Assembly: GCA_025041175.1 (NCBI GenBank)
Contig: JAKCFJ010000003.1
Coordinates: 866,866-930,865, forward strand
Direction of reading: 5' to 3'
Length of the DNA stretch: 64,000 nt
Source of the DNA: Halobacteriales archaeon YIM A00010
Lineage (GTDB): Archaea; Halobacteriota; Halobacteria; Halobacteriales; Haloarculaceae
The notes below the pieces were generated by a model. The model did no database searches, was not told the origin of the DNA, and worked only from the letters and a program-made list of their open reading frames with translations. Positions 60,792 to 64,000 of the stretch are shown here, in pieces. Positions within the stretch are counted from its first letter, which is position 1. Each line of letters starts with the position of its first letter. The position numbers were made by a program, and so were the translations under genes.

Positions 60792-62192
60792 TCACCATTT
60801 CGGCGATTCTTCGAGGATCTGGGCGTTCTCGACCTTCCAAGACGAGAGATACTCCTCTACGTTCTTGAATAATTCGGCGAAGAGGTCGCGCGCGTCCTCC
60901 GTCTGGAGCGTGCGAACCTGGGGATCGATGAGGAATCCTTGAAACGCCTTGTCGATGTCGCCGTCTCGGGAGGCTCCGATGACGGTCTCAATCGTATCAA
61001 CGTGATCCTCCATTACCGTTTCGAGTGGTCTCGGGAATTCCCCTGACGTGAGTGGAACGACCTCGTTCGCGCGAACGTACGCGTTCGTCTCGACGACTGC
61101 GCCATCCTCGATCCCACTCACTTGTCCGGAATTCGGCATGTTGACGTTCGCAATACACGATTCGCCGCCGTGGAGCGCTTCGAGCATCTCCGCGAATTTT
61201 TCCTCCGATGACTCGATTTCGAACGTCGTCTTCCCGTTCATCCATGCTTCGACGTCAGTCGTCTGATCCGATTCTGATGGGTTCCAATGCTTCGCTCGGT
61301 AATCACTGTCGGTTCGCTTGACCCCCCATCGATTCAGCCCCTCTTTCTGTCCGTTGAGGAACCACGTGGCGTATTCGACGAGGTGTCGGTCGCCGCCGAC
61401 CGGGATCATATCGAAGCGACGGAACAGCTCCCACATCACTTGCTCGTTGTCGACGAACGGTGAAACGCCCTCCAGATCCTCGGGTGTGTACTCCTTGTGG
61501 GCGTGCTCGCTGTCGAGCAAATCCTGGAGCTGCGGCCAGATATTCTCACCATTGCAGTGCACTTCGTCGGTCCAGGTGAAGTGGTTGATGCCTTTCGGAT
61601 TTATCGTGATATCCTCCGGACTCGCGTCCATACCGAGATGTTCCGTGGCGATAGACGCGAAGAAGGGATAGGCTTTGAGCACTTCGTGGCAGAGCCCGAC
61701 GGCCTTGATGTCCGGATACTCGTCGTAGAGCGCGCGGGTGACGAAGTGAACCGGGTTAGTGAAGTTGAACACCCACGCATTCGGGCAGTGTTCCCTGATC
61801 GCTGCTGCGAACTCACGATAGACAGGGATCGTTCGCATCGCGCGGAAGATACCGCCGGGTCCGATCGTCGCCGAAACTGCCCCATAGATCCCATATTCCT
61901 CGGGAATATCAAGGTCATGGATGAACGTCTCTGCGGGATTGAACTGCGTCGAGAGGATCACAGCGTCCGCGCCGTCGAGAGCGACTGCTCTGTCTGCTAC
62001 CGCTTGGTAGTTCCAGTCGGCGGAGGCTCCTTCTCGCTCTTGGACCCAGTTGCCAAATTCGGCGTTTTGCTGTGCGCTTTCGTAATTCCGGTCGTAGAGG
62101 CGAACTGTACCGTTGAGATCCGAAAGCGCCATATCCTGAATGAACTTGGGCGCCCACTCTCGGCTCCCACCTCCGATGTACGCGATCGTCAT
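60792..62192 (-). CDS. Glycoside hydrolase family 4 enzyme
   Basis: The 466-residue protein has the GH4 N-terminal NAD-binding fold (IAYIGGGSREW at residues 3-13), YDRN, VFNFTNPVHFVTRAL near 137 and the metal-binding GLCHE near 159; NPKGINHFTW near 190 carries the conserved NHF. GH4 enzymes cleave alpha- or beta-glycosides by an NAD- and Mn-dependent redox mechanism. The pattern is closest to alpha-galactosidase/alpha-glucosidase or glucuronidase members. ATG 62231 is an alternative start that adds 13 residues. A sugar-binding protein gene lies upstream on the same strand. Confidence 0.9.
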   Translation of the reverse strand: MTIAYIGGGSREWAPKFIQDMALSDLNGTVRLYDRNYESAQQNAEFGNWVQEREGASADWNYQAVADRAVALDGADAVILSTQFNPAETFIHDLDIPEEYGIYGAVSATIGPGGIFRAMRTIPVYREFAAAIREHCPNAWVFNFTNPVHFVTRALYDEYPDIKAVGLCHEVLKAYPFFASIATEHLGMDASPEDITINPKGINHFTWTDEVHCNGENIWPQLQDLLDSEHAHKEYTPEDLEGVSPFVDNEQVMWELFRRFDMIPVGGDRHLVEYATWFLNGQKEGLNRWGVKRTDSDYRAKHWNPSESDQTTDVEAWMNGKTTFEIESSEEKFAEMLEALHGGESCIANVNMPNSGQVSGIEDGAVVETNAYVRANEVVPLTSGEFPRPLETVMEDHVDTIETVIGASRDGDIDKAFQGFLIDPQVRTLQTEDARDLFAELFKNVEEYLSSWKVENAQILEESPKW

Positions 62193-62424
62193 ATCGGTCG
62201 TGATCTCTGACCGTCCTTGCTGAACTGTCATTGACTGTCCCACCTGCTGTTTCCATCGGTGGTTTAAAAGTGTTTCCTCGCCTCGAATCGCAGCGTTCAG
62301 TAAGAACGAACGTCGGGGAATCTCTCGCTCACACGGCATTCGTCCACTGATAGTGGAAACACAGCATTGATCGGATGGTTACACATGTGGGAATTACAGA
62401 CGTACGTCTGTAATTACTTGGTTG

Positions 62425-62712
62425 TTATCGCTCATACGCGTATCGAATCGTGACGATATCCACAGCATCGTACAACTGGTCGTGGTAGTCATCATCAATC
62501 CGTCGTTGAGACGCTGGTCCCGAAATCGAGATCACACCGGCGACATCTGAATCCACTCTGAGTGGAACCGCGACGGATCGGAGCTCTTCACGACGCTCCT
62601 CGACTTCAAGCGTTTCCCCTCACTCACGGATGACATCCAGATCCGTGTAGAGTTCCGCAGGGCAGTGATCGTGTGTTCGGTCTTGGATGGGAGGCCGCAC
62701 GTTTCTATGATC
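62425..62712 (-). pseudogene. IclR-family regulator C-terminal remnant
   Basis: The minus strand reads HCPAELYTDLDVIRE, an in-frame TGA, then GETLEVEERREELRSVAVPLR, SDVAGVISISGPASQRR and YHDQLYDAVDIVTIRYAYER to TAA. This is the C-terminal half of the ligand-binding domain of an IclR regulator. The HTH domain is missing. It probably once controlled the adjacent GH4/sugar uptake genes. Confidence 0.8.
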
Positions 62713-62856
62713 TCGAATTCTCTCCACTATCAGTGGACTATGAACCGGAGGACTCGTCGATACGATTGATCCATCCCAGTAGCCCAAACGAGGGGTGAAT
62801 CCTGAGGGCGAGCTTTTCACCGGATGTGTAGCAAACTTTAACTAAATGCAAGCGGT

Positions 62857-63043
62857 AAGCCTCCTTCTTCACCGTCCGAACGGAGTGAGGGCGTAGGGAG
62901 GGGATACACCGTTCACAAGAGCGAATCTCTTGTGAGCGAACGAATCGCTCTGCGATTCGTTAACGTCACCAAAACGCTCCGCGTTTTGGGTGGCCGACGA
63001 GAGCGCGAGCCGTCAGGCGAGCGGTAGGGTGGGGTAGTTCACT
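62857..63043 (+). mobile_element. 187-bp non-autonomous IS200/IS605-type element (MITE/PATE-like)
   Basis: The left end AAGCCTCCTTCTTCACC with GTAGGGAGGGGATACA and the right end GTAGGGTGGGGTAGTTCACT match the two ends of the TnpB element at 20433-22041. Between them lie only hairpins: CACAAGAG/CTCTTGTG, CGAATCGC/GCGATTCG and CCAAAACGC/GCGTTTTGG. No coding sequence remains. Such palindrome-rich elements are known in haloarchaea as PATEs. Confidence 0.78.
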
Positions 63044-63089
63044 GAAAAGATGAGGTAGTCATTCGATCGGCGTCACGCTTCGTCCCGCT

Positions 63090-64000
63090 TTAGATCTGGT
63101 CAGCCTCGTCCGACCAGGCTTCGTGAAGTTGTTCGCCCGCCTTCATCGGATCGATCTTGTCGTACATCACCTGCTGGGACAGGTCGAACCACGAACTGCT
63201 CATCTTGCTCACGCTCCAGAAGCCGTAGGATCTCCCCGTTTCAAGGACGTCCTGGAATCCTTTCCAGTCGGGATTCTCGGTCGTTTCCGGCACCTTCCAT
63301 TCTACATCTTCGTGGGGCGGTAGGTTCCCCGGGTCGTCTTCGTGGTACGTCTTGATCCCTTCTGGGCTCGTGGCAGCCTCGATGATTTTCCAGGCCTCCT
63401 CTTTGTTCTCGGAGTTGCTGTTCATGAAAACCGGTTTGACCTCCATGAAGGTCCCCTTCTCGCCGCCTTCGACCCGCGGGTTGTGCGTGGCGGCGCTGTT
63501 TCGGTAGTTCTCTTTCGCGTTTTCGTTCGCATCCTCCTCACTCGGCGTTCCAGCGAGCCATGGGCCGGTAGAGATGGCGGCGTAATTACCATTTATATAC
63601 GCGACGTCATGAGCGAGCGAATCGATCCCACGCGCGTTGGGGTTGCTCGCAGGCACATCCGTTTTGAAGAACGGATCCCAGAAGTACTCCTTGAAGACGA
63701 TACCGAAGTCCTCGGGCGAGGCAGTTACCGCCCATCCGTCACCCTCGGGTTCGAACACTGTGTCGACGCGCTGGAAGAGAAACGAGAGGAACTCTTGGAG
63801 CCCCCGGGTGTTCCCCTTCTGGCTCGTGAGCGTAAACCCGTGCATGTCCTCCTCATTTTTCGATATCTCGGCTCCTATCTCGATAAAATCGGCCCATTTG
63901 TCTGGTACGTCGTAGCCGTATTTCTCGAAGATGTCCTGGCGATAGACGAATCCACGGCCGTTCGCGGTGTACGGGAGCGCCCAGATGTCGTCTTTGTACC
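63090..64000 (-). CDS. ABC sugar transporter solute-binding protein (partial)
   Basis: The C-terminal 303 residues of a MalE/UgpB-type extracellular binding protein, cut at its 5' end by the window edge. Recognisable parts are ALPYTANGRGFVYRQDIFEK, the NGNYAAISTGPWLAG loop, and ENKEEAWKIIEAATSPEG, standard for this family. It should bind a sugar or glycoside outside the cell for an ABC importer. With the GH4 gene on the same strand downstream it suggests a glycoside-use locus that continues beyond this window. Confidence 0.85.
   Translation of the reverse strand, partial: YKDDIWALPYTANGRGFVYRQDIFEKYGYDVPDKWADFIEIGAEISKNEEDMHGFTLTSQKGNTRGLQEFLSFLFQRVDTVFEPEGDGWAVTASPEDFGIVFKEYFWDPFFKTDVPASNPNARGIDSLAHDVAYINGNYAAISTGPWLAGTPSEEDANENAKENYRNSAATHNPRVEGGEKGTFMEVKPVFMNSNSENKEEAWKIIEAATSPEGIKTYHEDDPGNLPPHEDVEWKVPETTENPDWKGFQDVLETGRSYGFWSVSKMSSSWFDLSQQVMYDKIDPMKAGEQLHEAWSDEADQI

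Noticed and set aside
1..64000. tRNA or rRNA genes
   Set aside because: No cloverleaf with a GGTTCGAATCC-type arm in context, and no rRNA core sequence, was seen on either strand by eye.

Overview
The window reads as chromosome or megaplasmid DNA of a haloarchaeon (class Halobacteria, probably a Natrialbales-type species). The proteins are very acidic, GC is high in genes and low between them, and TATA-like boxes sit 22-35 nt before start codons as expected for leaderless archaeal transcripts. Haloarchaeal family markers are present: Tat-lipoprotein binding proteins, an IclR regulator, dodecin, and an IS1341-type TnpB with a small companion gene.

Positions 1-45,400 form a large accessory island for catabolism of acyl-CoA thioesters. 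It holds three CaiB/BaiF CoA-transferases, an AMP-forming acyl-CoA ligase, three acyl-CoA dehydrogenases, five crotonases, four MaoC-fold proteins, two SDR dehydrogenases, a 3-hydroxyacyl-CoA dehydrogenase, an acetyl-CoA hydrolase/transferase, a MmgE/PrpD protein, an LLM oxidoreductase, a VOC protein, an APH-type kinase, a cupin, two complete TAXI-TRAP uptake systems and an MFS transporter. Its most distinctive parts are two thiolase-fold/DUF35 gene pairs. In both thiolase-fold proteins the usual catalytic cysteines and the HDxF histidine are replaced (Gly, His, Tyr), which is the signature of steroid side-chain aldolases of the Ltp2-ChsH2(DUF35) type rather than of true thiolases. With a split MaoC hydratase pair, CoA-transferases and dehydrogenases, this suggests breakdown of a branched or ring-attached side chain (steroid-, terpenoid- or alicyclic-like). 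The substrate cannot be read from the sequence.

Positions 45,400-64,000 are a patchwork. They hold a DUF3100 membrane pair with two M20-family hydrolases (amide or carbamoyl-amino-acid use), an aldehyde dehydrogenase, a sulfur module (rhodanese-MBL persulfide dioxygenase-like protein plus sulfite oxidase), dodecin, a second MFS transporter, and a sugar locus (GH4 hydrolase and a solute-binding protein cut by the window edge). Between them lie decayed genes and small mobile elements: glyA, pyk, IS6-family transposases, an IclR regulator, an MFS carrier, and short inverted-repeat elements.

A recurring theme is gene turnover that leaves small scars. Several intergenic spaces hold stubs of the same families that are intact nearby (SDR, CaiB, crotonase), some with N- and C-terminal pieces joined by an internal deletion. 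A TnpB element at 20.4-22.0 kb and a non-autonomous relative at 62.9-63.0 kb share both ends. A 22-bp dyad occurs at 20.07 and 31.60 kb with 21 of 22 bases conserved and is a candidate regulator-binding site. No rRNA, tRNA or CRISPR array was seen.
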